NCBI GenBank assembly: GCA_026826555.1
Contig: JAKSZT010054570.1
Location: forward strand, 409,177-473,176
Direction: 5' to 3'
DNA length: 64,000 nucleotides
Origin: Tolypeutes matacus
Lineage: Eukaryota; Chordata; Mammalia; Cingulata; Chlamyphoridae
Both the position numbers and the translations under genes were made by a program. The notes under the pieces are model-generated. The model had not been told where the DNA came from, made no database searches, and worked only from the letters and a program-made list of their open reading frames with translations. Positions 49,976-62,686 of the stretch are shown in pieces (the first letter of the stretch is position 1; every line of letters starts with the position of its first letter).

Positions 49976-50502
49976 AAAGGAGGAGGGGGGGAGGAAGGAA
50001 GAGATTTCTCTGCCTGTTTAACCTAAGCCCTCCCCAGTGTAACACAAGATATGGCCAAACCCTGGCAGTTCTTCCAGTGGTCTGGCACCATAAAACTTTT
50101 CCTGGACAGGACTTAGTAATCAAATTATCTGTTTCCCTGGCAAAAGGGAAGGAAAGACCCAAATGGGAGCAACTTGGGATGTTTTTTACATTTTAAATTG
50201 GTCCTGGAGCTGTTGGAGAGGGAGTGGATACAAACACAGAAGACAAAGGGATGATGACTGGAACAAGGTCTAGGAGGAGACAGACGGGTAGATATCTAGC
50301 ACAGCTGGGAGTTAATTAGCCTGGAACCAGCAGAGAAAACCCTTCGTGAGACAGAGGAGGAAAGGATGGGTACGAATGCAGACAGATTTGTAGGTGGGGG
50401 TAGATGGCTGAATTTGGGAGTGTTCACATATAATTATATCATTATTACCACTTGTTGCCCTTTTTTTCTATAAGATTCAAATGCTGGGAGATGGCTTAGT
50501 GT

Positions 50503-50701
50503 CAGGGTTGGCAAACCTTTTCTGTAAAGGGCCAGATAATAAATACTTTAGGCTTTGTGAGCCAGGCAGTCTCTGTGACAACTACTCAAGTCTGCATTTG
50601 TAGCTCAAAAATAACCAAATGGATGGGGCTGTGTTCCAATAAAACTTTATTTATAAAAACAAGTGTTGGGCTGCATTTGGCCCACAGTTTGCCAATCCCT
50701 G
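50503..50701 (+). mobile_element. Short hAT-type DNA transposon with inverted ends
   Basis: Begins cagggttggcaaacctttt and ends cagtttgccaatccctg. The ends are inverted complements (14 of 15). The internal text gtaaagggccagataataaa and ccaataaaactttatttata is a common mammalian MER1-group element. Flanks ggcttagtgt and ggctttagtgt are nearly identical, consistent with a duplicated target. Confidence 0.75.
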
Positions 50702-50739
50702 GCTTTAGTGTTAGGTGCTATGTACTGTGTACCATGGTT

Positions 50740-50880
50740 ATAGGAGCAAGTACTGGACTAAACTGGCATCAGAGGCATAAGTCACGGTCTCTTCCACTTA
50801 ATAGTTATAGGACCATTGACAAGTCATTTAATCTTTGTGGGGCCTCAGCTTTCTTATCTTCTTTATAGCTGTCCTTCCTA
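50740..50880 (+). repeat. MIR SINE
   Basis: gcaagtactggactaaactg and gaccattgacaagtcattta with aatctttgtggggcctcagc. MIR-family text. Confidence 0.65.
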
Positions 50881-50929
50881 CATCTGTGTGGCTCTCTACA
50901 GATTCAGTACAACTTATTCCTACTAGTAA

Positions 50930-51090
50930 TACTATTCCAAATAAACATATATAAGCTCGAATGTTAGCTCCATGAAGCAAAGATTTTTTTGTTGTGTTTT
51001 ATCTTATTTTGTTCATTGATGTACTCCAAACACCCATAATAGTGCTGAGCACAGAATGGGCCCTCAAATATTTGTTGAATGGATGAATGG
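50930..51090 (+). repeat. L2 LINE 3' end
   Basis: gaatgttagctccatgaagc, ttgttcattgatgtactcca and gtgctgagcacagaatgggc, ending ttgttgaatggatgaatgg. Confidence 0.75.
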
Positions 51091-51169
51091 ATATTAAGGA
51101 GAAGGTTCTATCTCCATTTACACATCTAAACAAGTGTCACCTTCAAACAGCCCCTAATGTTCTAATACG

Positions 51170-51300
51170 AGAAGACCTGGGGCTCTAGTCTCAACTTTAC
51201 CTCCTCAAGATAAAACATGACCTTATTGCTTCTTCTTTTTTTTTTTTCCCCTCATCTGTAAAACAGGGAGAATAGTCCATATCCTCCATTCCAGATAGAG
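51170..51300 (+). repeat. MIR-like fragment
   Basis: gacctggggctctagtctca, ttacctcctcaagataaaac and catctgtaaaacagggagaa. Partial. Confidence 0.55.
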
Positions 51301-51311
51301 CTGTTACTAGT

Positions 51312-51735
51312 TGTATTAGTCAGGGTTCTCTAGGGAAACAGAAACAACAGGAGATATCTGTAAATAGTATGAGATTTTATAAAATTCTCTCATGTGACTG
51401 TGGGGATGCACAAGTTCAAATTCCACAGGCAGAATGCAAACCAAGGGCTCCGATGAAGGTCCCTGATGAGTTCCCAGGAGACATTGGCTGTCCAAAGTCA
51501 AGCTGGAAAATTCTCTCTGAATGCTGAAATCACTTCCCCTTTTAAGGCATTCAACTGATTGGTTAAAACATCACTCATTGCTGACGGTAATCTCCTTGGT
51601 TGATTGTGGATATAATCAGCCATCTATCCAATGAACTCACTGATGACTAAAATCCATAAACATCCTTGTAATTAGCCCAGTGCTTGCTTGGGTACCATTA
51701 CCTGGCCGAGTTGACACATTACTCTAACCATCACA
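51312..51735 (-). mobile_element. LTR-type element, antisense, with near-perfect TSD
   Basis: Begins tgtattagtcagggttctct and ends gccgagttgacacattactc plus taaccatcaca, so the termini are TG...CA. It is flanked by ctagt (51307-51311) and ctagc (51736-51740), four of five matching. It is 424 bp with no internal region, probably a solo LTR. Same family as 10914-11384. Confidence 0.7.
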
Positions 51736-51757
51736 CTAGCTCAAAAGAGATAGCACA

Positions 51758-51988
51758 GGGAGGGGATGTGAGTTGAGTGGTTGAGCACCCACCTCCCCCA
51801 TGGGAGGTCCTGGGTTCCATTCCCGGTGCCTCCTGAAAAAACAACAAAACAACAAGCAAAAACAAACAAAAAAACTAACTCAGAGGAGCTGATGTGACTC
51901 AGTGGTTGAGCGCTGGCTTCCCACATATGAGGTCCTGGGTTCAATCCCCAGCCCCCAGTACGTTAAGAAAAAAAAAAGAGAGAGAGAG
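51758..51988 (+). mobile_element. Dimeric tRNA-derived SINE, sense
   Basis: Two tRNA-like heads (gggatgtgagttgagtggtt; gctgatgtgactcagtggtt), each with a B box, joined by an A/C-rich linker and followed by an A-tail and AG repeat. The duplication agagatagcaca is at 51746-51757 and 51989-52000. Confidence 0.9.
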
Positions 51989-52007
51989 AGAGATAGCACA
52001 TATGTAC

Positions 52008-52148
52008 TTGGATGCACCTATGAATTGCCTTGGGGAGCTTGTTGAAATGCAGGCTCTGATTCAGATCTGGGGTGGGGCCCAACACTCTGCATTTCTAACA
52101 AGTTCCCAGGAGATGCCAATGTTCCCAGTCCTGGACCAGGCTTAGAAT
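52008..52148 (-). repeat. MER5-like hAT fragment
   Basis: gagcttgttgaaatgcaggc, atctggggtggggcccaaca and ctgcatttctaacaagttcc, ending gaccaggcttagaataat. Confidence 0.65.
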
Positions 52149-53264
52149 AATCACATGTTAGTTCTAATGCCTAAGTAATAATTGGTACCTAGAGTAGTCG
52201 GTGTTCTGGCCTCAAGGCCATGGTCTGAGGAGGGAAGATGGGTGGCTGGCTAATTAGCCTTTCAGTGATCATCCACACTGTCTAGTAAATGCAAACATTT
52301 AATGATGCTAATTTAATGACCCTAGTCCCATTTTATTAGTTCAAGGCTGATCATTAGCCAGAACTCTCTGGCTAAACACCAACTAGCATTTGGAGTTTAG
52401 ATATACTGTATATGCACTAGGGTTGGGTAACCTTAGGCTGTTCTTTATTTGTCATCTCCTCGGAGCTTCTTTATTTGCTTTGGGTGTGACTAATCCCACA
52501 GAGCTCTTGGGCCTGCATGCAACCTTTTCCTGGGTAATTTGTAAACTGATGTGTTTTCCAGGAGACATTTAATCTGCAAGTTATTGCTCTGCCTGAAAGA
52601 GCTTATTGTGTAAGAGCCACAGGGTATCCAGGCCAGGGCCAGGGCCAGGGAAGAGGTTCTGGGGAAGAAACAACATCCAAGAAGTCAGCCGGAAGGAGGC
52701 CTCGCCCCAGCTTTGTCCCTGAATTCACTGCAGAGCAATCCCATTACATGGCTGAAAATCTCTGTATGACAAAAATATGTCTTAACTGTTTAGTTATGCA
52801 GTATATTAGTGGTCATCGAAATGGTTTAGTTGCTCCCTTGACATTCATTGTAAAGGAATTTCATTGGTGCTGTTCAAGAGTGAGTTATAGAGTTTCAAGG
52901 TGTTAGAAATTACTTCTCGAAATTCCTGGAAAAGGAAAGGTTGTATGGCTGCAGAGAAATGGTATGGGAGGTTGCCGTTTGAGAGTCGTGTGGTTTGCCA
53001 GACTCTTTAGTGAGCTGTAACAGGGAGGAGGATCCAGGGGATCCGGGAGAGGTACTAATATCCGGACTACCTTGTATAAAGGGCTTTGGTCATTTTCGAA
53101 GCCCTTTCAAATCCTGGAATTATTACCTCATTTGACTTGCTCAAGGTGACACAGCATGTAAATGTTAGAACCCAATTTATGACTCTAACCTAGTGCTTTT
53201 TGGTGCCGGGTCAAAGAATTAGTAAGTGATAATGCTGGAGTGAGCAATTCATGCTGTTTGCCTG

Positions 53265-53345
53265 GAACTTAACCCGGTTTAGCACTGAAATTCCCACATC
53301 CTGGGAATCCCCTCCCAGGTTTAAAACTGAAATGGTCACCCTAGA
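53265..53345 (+). repeat. Possible Tigger/MER-type DNA transposon fragment
   Basis: acccggtttagcactgaaat, tcccacatcctgggaatccc and aatggtcaccctag resemble common mammalian DNA-transposon ends. Short. Confidence 0.4.
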
Positions 53346-53407
53346 TGGTGCTGAGACTTGAATCTAGGACTGTCCTGCTACAAAGGCCGACTTCTTTCTC
53401 TGTATCA

Positions 53408-53558
53408 GTGCTTCTCAAACTTTAATGCATAATCGCTTTGCTAAAATGTAGATTCTAGTTCAGTAGATGTGGGTGGGACCTGAGGTTCTGCATTCCTAAC
53501 AAGCTCCTGGTGAGGTCGATGATACCGGTCCACACACCAGACTCTGAGAAGCAAGACT
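53408..53558 (+). repeat. MER5A-like hAT element
   Basis: cagtgcttctcaaactttaa with tgcataatcgc, gggtgggacctgaggttctg and cctaacaagctcctggtgag, ending cagactctgagaagcaag. Near full length. Confidence 0.75.
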
Positions 53559-53910
53559 CTAAGCTACTTGGACCAACTGCTTTCACAGCCTCAGTTTTCC
53601 CACTATAAAGTGGGTTTATTCATAACTACCTCAAAGCACCATGGCAAGGACTGGGGAAGATATATGTGTAAGATACCTGATACGGAGAAGGTACTTAGTC
53701 AATTTTACCATCATCACCATCAAGAGACTGAGCTGAGAAAATAAGCCTGGGATCTGGGTTGGGTGGAGCATATGGGAGCCACCAGCTTTGAAAAGGGCCA
53801 GCAGAGCTCAGGACAGCCTGGTCAAGCTCAGAAACTGCAATGCTGCCTATTCCCCTCCTCCCTGCTCTCCTGCACAGCTGCTAAGAAACTGTGTTGACTT
53901 ATCTCCACAG

Positions 53911-54047
53911 GCACAGGGAGGATTTGGATGGATGATGTTGCCTGCAAGGGCACCGAGGATACCATCTTCCGCTGCAGCTTCTCCAAATGGGGAGTGACAA
54001 ACTGCGGACATGCCGAGGATGCAGGGGTGACATGCAGCAGACACTGA
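53911..54047 (+). CDS. SCARA5: SCARA5 SRCR domain, last coding exon with stop
   Basis: The coding part of the terminal exon, after acceptor atctccacag. It encodes [20 protein letters not shown] and then the end of the SRCR domain with WGVTNCGH, finishing VTCSRH and the stop TGA at 54045-54047. It carries the last four cysteines (VAC, FRC, TNC, VTC), making six in total, which is the class A set. Nothing extends beyond the domain, as expected for SCARA5, whose SRCR domain is C-terminal. With the other exons the frame is exactly 226 codons including the stop, which supports every chosen splice site. Confidence 0.96.
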
Positions 54048-56335
54048 CAGTGGGCACAGCTCCAGGTCCAGGCACTGCTTCAGAGCCTCCTTCCTGCATT
54101 CCTGGGTTGGGGTATCGCTTGGGGCAACCCTGCCCATGCCTCTGCCCTGCCCACTCCAGCACCCCTCTGGCCCCCATAATCCTTATCCCAAGACCATGGT
54201 GGGCTGTCATCATTCTCCTCTTGGATAACTGCTCCAAAGTATAACTCTGGGATCTACTGTCAATCTCTCTTTTCCACAAGGGTTCCTGCATAGGGAGCCC
54301 TGGTAAACTGGAACGTCAATATGCCCAGCCTTCCAAACACCCTTTATCAGGACTCAGAATCCATGTTCTTTTGGGTCTGTTGGTTACAGATGGATGCTGA
54401 AAATATGTCAGAGACAAATATAACAGTGGACTTGGGAGGGGGGCATAATGGATCATTTACTCTTTGGATAATTCCAAACTTCATGTAAGTCAAGAGTTTC
54501 AGTATCTCTCCCCAGCAAGAGACAGTACTGAATGATTCGTTTTCCCTCTTTACTCTGACTTTGCTAGTTTTGGGAAGTGATACAGGTAAAGACCAGCTGT
54601 AGGAAGGAGAAGGAAATGCAAGTCACCTGGAGGAATCAAACTGAATTTGGAGAAGGGGAGAGAAACTAACATTTATGGAATAACTACCATGGTATGCTAA
54701 ATAGTATCTTGGGTGCTAGGTTCATGTATCCAATTTGTACAATGCATGTTAGCCTGGGTAAGAGCTTACTTCCAAGTAGCACTCACCTGGCCCATTCTCA
54801 ATCAGAAAACTGAGAATGACTGAGACCACTGGCCCCACCTGAACCCTAGTCTGTCTTTGTTAGGCTTGAGCAAGAAGTTTGGATATGAGACTTGTGTAAC
54901 AAGAAACCTACATACTCCAAATTTTAAGGTATAAAAGTACAAGACCAGAGATGAGTGGTTTTCAGGTACAATGATCCACATAGGAGGAAAGCTGATCTGG
55001 GGAGTGCCAAGGGAGCTGTCCATGTTAAACCGAGGCCAATGCTCAGTCACCGGGCAGTCAGGGTTAAACCCTGTGTCATAATGGGACATAGGTAATTCAG
55101 AGCCCTTTGGAGGTGATGATGTTGCACTTTCTAGGCTGCTTTGGATGTGATCCTGTGGTTAGGAGATGATGCCTCCTGATGGCTCCTACAGGAGTGGAAG
55201 AAGGATTCCCTATAACCTCTAGGGGGAGGGAGGGGCCATGGGTATCTGCAAGTCCTTGATCCACACTCCCCTCCCAGTGACAGGAAGATCATTTTCTGCT
55301 TTTTACATGGGGAGGTAGGGCTGGGCCATCATACATTGTTTTAGGACTAGGGGAGCTACAATATAGCAAATGAGCTACAGATCCACAGCATCACAGGCCT
55401 TGGATACACAAATCTGGAAGAGCATAAGCTTGCCTGGGAAGATTGAGACCTTGGACCTTCCAGGTGTAGGACCAGCAAAGTTCCTGGCTGACATCTCAAC
55501 TAACATGCTATTGGTCATTCTTTGCTTACAATATGCTTGTTATTCATTAATGTCCTAATGATCAGAAACTCTTCTTCTGACCAATTGCTATGTTTATATA
55601 ACACACATGAACTCATGCATCTTTTTCCAGAACCAATATATGTATGCATATATAAACATAGCAGTCTTTACTACATAGCTCAGCACATTGCAAAGTTTGC
55701 ATTGAAAAATAATAAACAGAAATCTGTCACGTTTAACAAAATAAATTCCTAGTTGATTCTGGCAAAGAACCCTGTTACCCCACCAATGAAGACCCATATA
55801 ATTTTCTTTACTTGATCTTTTAATTTGGGAAGATACAAATCTTGTTTGTTAAATTTTAAAATTTCAACTGTTTGAACCTTAAAAAAAAAAGAAAAGAAAA
55901 GAAAAAGTCTACTAGTTTACATACCTGCTTAAGAGAACATGGAAATGATTGTGGACCTGTGTATTTCAGGGACTAAAAGAAATTAGGCCTGGCCTAAAAT
56001 TAATCAAATATTTTAAAGAAATTTTCAATAAAGCTAAAAACACATCACTAACAAGCTTTCCATTACATTTTTCTCATTAAAACTCAGTGAGTGTGGGGAG
56101 GACTGGTGAAAATGGGATGGTCTATTCTTTTTTCAGTGGGGATCAAGAGAATGGGGAGCTTATGAAAAGCTGTCTCAGTAGTTCTGGAGGACAATAAACA
56201 GTCTAGACCAGGAACAGGATGGAACATGATGTCTTAATCCTTATTTGGGAACCAAAGGAAATGAGTCCCAAGCAACAGAACAAGGTCCATCTTATAATTG
56301 TTTTTCAGTCAATAAAGGAAACACTATTGCCTCAC
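54048..56335 (+). other. SCARA5: SCARA5 3' untranslated region (end uncertain)
   Basis: Sequence following the stop codon is free of recognisable SINE, L1 or LTR insertions for over 2 kb, consistent with a single long terminal exon. AATAAA motifs on the + strand lie at 55711, 56027, 56193 and 56311. The last is followed within about 40 bases by a T-rich stretch, so I placed a tentative end shortly after it. The choice among them is inference; RNA reads would settle it. Confidence 0.35.
56311..56316 (+). promoter_or_regulatory. SCARA5: Candidate poly(A) signal AATAAA
   Basis: AATAAA about 2.26 kb after the SCARA5 stop codon, followed by T-rich sequence that could serve as the downstream element. 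Alternatives are AATAAA at 55711-55716, 56027-56032 and 56193-56198. The hexamer alone is weak evidence in AT-rich DNA. Confidence 0.3.
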
Positions 56336-57111
56336 ATCTCCAGAGTTCTTATTTTGGAATGTCTTCCCTCTGGGGTTCAATTATAAATGCTAGCGTTTTT
56401 TATTCACATTTAAGAAGATAATCCAGAATTAGGTACAAGGTCAGCCAAGTCACTGAGCCTCAGAGAAGCAGGAACTCACAGGCACAGGACTCTAGCAGTG
56501 TGTGAGTATGGCCCAGGCCCCTGCCTAATCCTGGCTACATCCTCACATTGGTACCCCTGGGAATACCTAATGACTCCAAGCTTGCTATGGACCATAATAA
56601 TTTGCTAAATGAAGTCAACACAGAAAAAGGTGACTTTCTGGAAATCCACAGAGGAAACACCCTGATTTTTCTCCTCTAAAAGTCCTGGTGATACCCCCAA
56701 AATCACTGTGGTTCCTGTTCTGTAAATAGCCTCCCACAGAGAAGGATGGAGAACCCTCTTTTTCTATCCTCTCTAACATATAAAATGTACCACTATTACC
56801 TCATCTCAAGTGCCTGTGATGACCTAGCTTTAGGGCCTATGCATGTTATAGTTGAACATAATCACTGCAATGGACTGGCTACATGTAAAGGAATTAAAAC
56901 CTTTCTCAACCTTAGGTACCCCTGAGGTCTTCAGCTACATTGTTTTATGACAATCAAGTATTCTAACATCTCTATAAAACTTCAAATGTAAATCACTTGT
57001 CTTTTTGTTCTCAGAATAGCTCTTCCCTCAGCCCTTCATAGAATACCCCCCTCTCCCTTTTATCCTTTTTCTCTCCTTTCCCTAACCTTTAGCCTTTTGG
57101 AACTGAGTTGG

Positions 57112-57557
57112 TGTAGTAGACGGAATTATGTACTCCACTTTAGACATATTCGCAATCTGCATTCCTGTGGATAAGAACGCATTGGAAATAGGACCTCTTG
57201 AAGATGGTATTTTTAGTTAAGAATAGCAACTGGCTGAGGTTGGGGCTTAATCTGGATTACTGGAGGCCTTATAAAGAAAGAAACTGGAAGCCAGTGTAAG
57301 AGAAAGCCATGGAGAGGAACTGTAAGCAGAAGTTAGCAGGATCCTGGAAGAGAAAAGGAGTGGACAGTACCATGTGACTGGAAGGAAGCAGAGATAAAAA
57401 GCCAAGGAACCCAAGGATTGAGGCAAGCCAGCATCAGCACACTACTGACCCCGGTAAGAAGCAGGCTTTCTAGCCTCTGAACCTGCGAGACAAATTCCTG
57501 TTGCTTACGCCAACCTATTACATGGTATTTGTCATAGCAGCCTAGCAAACTAAAACA
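57112..57557 (+). mobile_element. MLT1-like LTR, sense
   Basis: Begins tgtagtagacggaattatgt and ends tagcagcctagcaaactaaa plus aca. TG...CA ends, flanked by ttgg on both sides (57108-57111 and 57558-57561). Internal text tggaggccttataaagaaag and gagacaaattcctgttgctt fits MaLR LTRs. Confidence 0.65.
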
Positions 57558-59159
57558 TTGGGATCTGGCTGACTGAAGCTTTCTTACTTATTCCTCTTCA
57601 CCAGCCCTCTTGCCCACAAATTAGAATAGGTTCAGAGATTTCAAGAAGAAAGACTTTCAGTCTCTTAGGTAATTTTTCCACTCTGGCTGGAGGGAACTCG
57701 AACAATTCCCAGCCCTGTGTGAGTTCTGGTATTCTTTCCTCAGAAGTTGTTCTTGTGGACCTCATGGGATTCGTATGTGCACAGATGAGTATTCAGCCAA
57801 AGACTCAAGGGACATTTCTGGAACTCTTTTCTGTGTTGCTCCCTTCTCTCTGGTACTGTGCCCTGCAAATTCTAGCTACCTTGGCTGTCCCTGTCTCCAA
57901 TCTTTGTCTTCTCACTTCAATGAGATTGCCAGCCTCTGTATGGGCCCCCTTCCCTGTGCTTCAGTACTTACCTCACTTATTTGCTTTTTCTCAGGTCTCA
58001 CAGTCTGTTGTCCAGTGTCTGAAAACACAAGTCTGAAATACATCAATATTTTGTGCAATTTTCCAGTTATTTCAGAGGGAGGATAATTCTGGTAATTACT
58101 CTCTTATACTGAAATGGAAGTCCTCCCTTTGGGCGTTTTCTGGTCAGAGAGAATTATAAAGGAACAGCTTTCATTGTTAAAACAAAACACGATATGAGGG
58201 TTTAGCAGAGACTAGCTCTGGAAAGAGAATCTGCAGGTGGGAAGGGATGACTGAACAAGTAGGGCTTTCCCCTTAAAGTTCTCTCACACTCCCCCTAGCA
58301 AGGCCCACCACACCCAGACTTGTTTCAAAGGTCAGCCCCCAAAGCTCTTGCTTGGTTCTCCTTAGTATTGGCAGACTTAAGCTATGGATGAGAAACAAGG
58401 AAATACTTCCAGAAAAACACTAACAGCTTCAGAACAGACAAGTCTCCAAAACGGAAATCTTAGATTCTTCAATAACCACTTCAGCTGTGGTCCCAAGCTG
58501 GCTCACTTTCCTCTCAGTGCCTATGTCCACACCATGGGCACTTTTTTTGTTTCTCGTGGTATCTTCTCCTTAGAAAATAATGTGCTGACTCTGTCACCCA
58601 CCTGGGCTCCACTCACTGGGACCTTGTCCTCCTGTGATGACATATCCAGATGAGTTTTAATGGACACAACAAATAAACTTTCTCTCTCTGTGGAAACCCA
58701 TTCCTAGAGGAATGGCTCTGACAAAGGTCTTTGCCTCCATTCATTTGCTTGTTCATCTAATAAGTATGAAGTACCTACCATGTGCACAGCTCTGTGCTAG
58801 GTACAGGTGATATAGTGTATTGGTCCCTGTCCTCATGGAACTTATATTCGAGCTCTTGCCCTTTTTGCAGGCTTTTAGCATAATGCTAGACACACAAAAA
58901 TAACGGCATCCAACAAAAGGAAATATGTAAGTGAAGGGGACATGACTTCTTGCAAAGCTATTTAGGCAAAACACAAATAGCTTAATCATTAAAAAAAAAA
59001 AAAAAAACACCACCTTCTTATAGCTAATGAGTTAACAATGGCACAGGTGGCTCTGGTTATATAAATAATCATCAATTCAAGATGGAGATGATTAAGCACT
59101 AAGAGTAAAACCCGTTCATTCAAAACAGTAGTAGATAAGCAGAGATCACATGACAGAAA

Positions 59160-59330
59160 CAAGAGCTAACATTCACTGAGCATTTACGGTGTAGCAGATT
59201 CTATGGGTTTTACAGGAATGAACTCCCTGGTTCATAACTGCTGGTTCTCTTCTAATCATCCCAGTTCTACAGGTGAGGAAATGCAGGCACTGAGAGGAGC
59301 ACGCAGTAAATGGAGACTTTGAATTTGAAT
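59160..59330 (+). repeat. MIR-like fragment
   Basis: taacattcactgagcattta, gtgtagcagattctatg and ctacaggtgaggaaatgcag. MIR-like order. Confidence 0.6.
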
Positions 59331-59540
59331 CGACGAAATCTTAAACACTGCACTTAATTTATAAGACATAAGCAGCAATAGTACTAGAATTCTGAAAGGT
59401 AAAGTCTAAGGAAGGTAAAAGTAAGATAGTCAATTAGTTAGAATACAAAATGTTTGAACCCTGAGTCTTGTTAATGTGTACCCAGAAAAAAAAAATAATT
59501 TTACATCCAGTTACTCACATATAAATGCCCAAAGCATCAC

Positions 59541-59985
59541 TGTTTTAGTTTCCTAGGCTGCTCCAGCAAATACCATGAAATGGGTTGACTTAAACAATGA
59601 GAATTTAATCACTCATGGTTTTGAGGCTGGGGAAAAGTCCAAATCAAGACATCATCAAGGAGATGCTTTCTTCCTGAAGACCTGGCTGCAGATGATCCTT
59701 GACTCCTCTGTCACATGGCAATGCACCTGGCAGCCTCTCCTGGGCCCTTCCTTCTCTTCCAGGTTCCATTTCAGCTTCTTGCTTCCTGTGGCTTTCTCTA
59801 TCTGTCTGAATTTCATTCTCTTATAAAGGACTCCAGTAATAAGATTACCTGATTGAGGAGAGCCATGCCTTACCTGAAGTAACCTCATCAAAAGGTCCTA
59901 CTTACAATGAGTACACACCCACAGGAATGGTTTAGATTTAAGAACATTGTTTTTTCTGGGGTACATACAGCTCCAAACCACCACA
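59541..59985 (-). mobile_element. MaLR-like LTR, antisense, with near-perfect TSD
   Basis: Begins tgttttagtttcctaggctg and ends ctccaaaccaccaca. TG...CA ends, flanked by atcac (59536-59540) and gtcac (59986-59990), four of five matching. 445 bp, solo. Confidence 0.75.
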
Positions 59986-59989
59986 GTCA

Positions 59990-61490
59990 CCTATAGAAAA
60001 TGTGCCCACAGTAAGCCCTTAAATATGACCAACCCAGACAGAAAGAGCACAGAACTCTCTTTGATCCCCAATAGGCTTTCCAAAGAGACTGGCGACTCCT
60101 CCTCCTTGACTAAATCCGGAATACCTCAGCTTTTTACAGCATTTGAATGAATCAGTCAAAGGTAAAGTGATGGAGTTCCTCTGATCTGTTGACCTTGTTA
60201 CATCAGAAATAAGAGACCATCTATAATCCAAAATACTTGAGGTTACTTTCTTTCCCTTCCTGTATTACTCAGCAGCTTTGGTCTTTCTGAAATTATTCCT
60301 AAGAAAGTTCTTTCTTAGGAAAGGATTTCAAACCAAACAATTTTTGTCTATATTTTCTTCCGTCTCTAAAATCATTTGACAAATTTATTGATTCTGGAGT
60401 CACAAATTGGGCGGAGAAGGAAGTTGTTTAACATTTGTGGCTGCATAAATTTATGCACAGGAGAATGTCAGGCAGATCCCACTGCAACACATGCTAATCA
60501 TGAATCAAAATTAATAGCCATTTTCTATTTAGGTTGAACATATTTCCTAAGGTATATAGTTGTAATTAGACAAATATCTTATTCCTTGCATGTATTTCTG
60601 AGCCATACTTACACGTGGAAACAGAAAACCAGAAAGTTAAGAAACATCATATAGGTAAGCTTTTTGATTTCCATCTTGGATAGCTTAGTATTAGGCAGCA
60701 GAGGCATATGACATTCAAAGGGAGGGGGGAGGTGAATTACCATAGGAAAATTAGGACAGGAGTTGGGCTTGTTAGAAATCTGGGGCTTTCTAAGAGGATT
60801 TTGAGTTTTGAGTTGGGGACCCAGAATTTTCAGATTCTGTAATATAAACCAATTCAGAGAAAGACAATTAGAATCAGGTATATTATTATTAATACCATGA
60901 CCCCTCTCCTATATCAACTTCTTAGCAACAAGTCCGGGCAGTGGAATATTCTAAAAGCAAGATTCCACTGTTAAAGAGAAAAAAATATTGATGTCATTTT
61001 GGTCATTGCTCCATGTTTAGTTGGTCAATCCCTCTGGGACACTGTGCCTTCAGGAAGGGTAGTCTCCCATCAGCTGGCGAGTGACACTGCCTTGGTGTGG
61101 GCCTATCTTTTTCAGAGCATGTGGTACAATATCAATCAACTTCTCTTATTTGTACTGATTGCCTCTCAAAGCATAATGCTGGTGTTTTGCTAAATGACCT
61201 CCTCTCCACTGAAATAGAGAATAGGGAGGAGTACAGAGCCTGGAGGTACTGAAAACCCATCTTGCCATAGAAATATATCTGAGCTATTTAGGTCAGGCAG
61301 GCTCATTATTAAATCTGAACAAGTAGATTTTGCCCCTTGGACCTCTTCTACTACCTAGCTATCCTTTTTTCATCCCCATCCTCCTACAAAACAATAAATA
61401 TTGTGCCTATTAATCAAGGCTAACTTACTTTAAGAAACTGAATGACGTCCTGCTTTTAAGTTTCTTAATTTGTATCATAACAGAAAGTAG
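59990..61490 (+). other. Intergenic stretch without recognised element
   Basis: AT-rich sequence downstream of SCARA5. No gene, SINE or LTR recognised. Confidence 0.5.
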
Positions 61491-61499
61491 TACATTCAA

Positions 61500-62420
61500 A
61501 TATTTATTGAGCACCTTTCCCTATGCCAGATTTGCACTCACATGCATACATACACAAAAACTCAAAATGAACCAAAGACCTAAATGTAAAACCTAAAACT
61601 GTAAAAATTCTAGAATAAAGCATAGGAGAATACATTTCTTACCTTGGATTAGGCAAACATTTCTTACATACAACACCAAAAGCATGTTCTCTAAAGAAAA
61701 AATTGATAAATTGGACTTCAACAAAATTAAAAGCATCCATTCTTCAAAAGACACTGGAGAAAAGATAAGCATTACAGGCTGGGAGAAAAATATTTACAAA
61801 CAATATATCTTATAAAAATACTTGTATCCAAAATATTTGATGAACTCTCAAAATGCAATCCAATTAAAAAGTGAGCAAAAGATTTAAACAGACACTTCAC
61901 TAAAGAAGATAAATAAATGTCAAATAAGCATATTAAAGACGTCACCATCATTAGTCATTAAGGAAATGCAAACTGAAATCACAATTACATGCCACTACAT
62001 ACCTATCAGAATGGCTAAAATTAAAATTACCAACGATAACAAGTGTTGACAAGAATGTGGAGCGACTGGAACTCATATACTACTAGTGGGAATGTAACTA
62101 TTACAACCACTTTGGAGAATAATTCTGCCATTTTTTTAAAAGTTAAACCTGTGCCTACCCAAGGTATTTACCCAAGATAAATTAAAGCATATGTTCACAC
62201 AGACTTGCATACAAATATTCATAGCAACTTTATTTGTAACAGACAAAAACTGTAACATATAAAATGTCCACTCATGGGTAAATGGATAAACAAATTGGGA
62301 TATATCCATATAATCGATAAAATAGTGGATGAACAAAGCCAAAAGTTGGACTTTAAAAAGACAAGTAATATTGACATATGTTAAGCAAAACCAATAAAGA
62401 AGAAAAACAGAAGACACAAA
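61500..62420 (+). mobile_element. L1 LINE 3' fragment, sense
   Basis: Sense L1 text such as aaccaaagacctaaatgtaa, aattggacttcaacaaaatt, gagcaaaagatttaaacaga, gccactacatacctatcaga and gaatgtggagcgactggaac, in ORF2-end to 3' UTR order. No intact frame. Confidence 0.85.
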
Positions 62421-62686
62421 TAAAAAGTGTTAGAAATGTAAATGAGGGCACATCTCACCCTGTAGCACTCATGTCTTGGGTGTATACTCTCATTTTCTCT
62501 TTTCTCAATAAACAGTTTTTACTGGCCTCAAAAACAAACAAAAACAAACAAAAGAGAAATGTAAATGAGGACAAAATAGAGCTGCAGCAGGAAAAAAATA
62601 TGAGAATATTATAAGGAATTTTATGCCAATGTATTTTCTTGGAAATTTCAGAAAAATTACAAATACTTTTAAGTACCGAATCAGGG

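Larger units (their letters stand above)
46142..53910 (+). other. SCARA5: SCARA5 intron, 7.8 kb
   Basis: Starts gtaagt and ends atctccacag. Contents are MIR copies (46525-46720, 49200-49330, 50740-50880, 51170-51300), L2 pieces (48630-49010, 49480-49975, 50930-51090), a short hAT transposon with inverted ends (50503-50701), an LTR (51312-51735), a SINE dimer (51758-51988) and two MER5-like fragments. CA-rich sequence is at 47056-47104. About 47110-48600 and 52150-53250 hold nothing I recognise. Confidence 0.9.
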
